Origin: JBMCLJ01 sp048615375
Lineage (GTDB): Bacteria > Patescibacteriota > Dojkabacteria > JAOAGR01
Assembly (NCBI GenBank): GCA_048615375.1
Contig: JBMCLJ010000040.1
Coordinates: forward strand, 1-12,508
DNA: 12,508 bases
Direction of reading: 5' to 3'
The number at the start of each line of letters is the position of its first letter. The first letter of the stretch is position 1. The notes beneath the pieces are model-generated. The model searched no databases and was not told the origin of the DNA. It saw only the letters and a list, made by a program, of their open reading frames with translations. Shown here piece after piece: positions 12,306-12,508 of this stretch. The translations under genes were made by a program, and so were the position numbers.

Positions 12306-12508
12306 AGTCTCAGTGCAACTTCTAAGCTATCACCACCACAATTAATAACATAATTATCTTCAAATTCAAAATTGGAAGGACAAGCAGTATATAGGATTGC
12401 ATACATATTGCGGGATTATACTACGAGTATATATAGCAAGTAAATACACATATAGAGACTGTTGCACAACTTCTCCCCCTAGCCCTATACAATAAAAATT
12501 GCCATAAT
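12306..12508. other. A/T-rich stretch without a supported gene
   Basis: No open frame with coding character, tRNA or terminator is visible on either strand. GACTGTTGCACAACTT near 12458-12473, followed by a C-rich patch, resembles an insertion-sequence terminus only loosely and may mark something beyond the right edge. Confidence 0.4.

Noticed and set aside
12363..12508. Open minus-strand frame of about 46 codons entering from the right edge
   Set aside because: It is A/T-driven, has no recognisable motif and covers the candidate IS terminus; too short to call.
1..12508. CRISPR array, tRNA, rRNA or riboswitch
   Set aside because: No regularly spaced repeats, cloverleaf or known aptamer core was seen in any intergenic region on either strand.

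Overview
The window reads as bacterial chromosome, most likely from a Candidate Phyla Radiation (Patescibacteria) lineage. This is inferred from the compact gene order, a short EF-Ts, several genes with no visible Shine-Dalgarno, and unrecognised proteins set beside universal ones. TGA ends one gene (5001-5003), as in the standard code, so this is unlikely to be a lineage that reads TGA as glycine.

Left part (1-4145, + strand): the end of a membrane protein (MreD-like, uncertain), then rpsB, tsf, frr, an RseP-type site-2 protease and a bS21 ribosomal protein. This is a translation and envelope cluster, closed by a strong bidirectional terminator. Promoter-like and hairpin elements precede several of its genes.

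Middle (4144-7179, - strand): three unrecognised genes. By eye they are diverged paralogs. All share a YGIL(P) block near the N-terminus and a Leu/Pro-rich C-terminal block. The two promoter-distal genes also share a segment resembling a PD-(D/E)XK nuclease core; I cannot find those residues in the first gene. This array is the best candidate here for something undescribed.

Right-middle (7334-10758): dnaX (DNA polymerase III tau/gamma) with two in-phase A AAA AAC heptamers at the end of its AAA+ part; a nucleoside 2-deoxyribosyltransferase-like protein with an apparent ribbon-helix-helix C-terminus; and, convergent with it, a membrane-anchored class A beta-lactamase-fold serine hydrolase.

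Right end (10759-12508): an unrecognised 252-residue protein, then an IS200-type element. The element has one Y1 HUH transposase between two 30-base hairpins in direct orientation that match at 25 of 30 positions. The last 200 bases hold no gene I can support.

Across the window, four genes (dnaX, the 8971 gene, the 10931 gene and tnpA) have a -10-like hexamer ending 5 or 6 bases before the start codon and no Shine-Dalgarno. This suggests frequent leaderless transcription.
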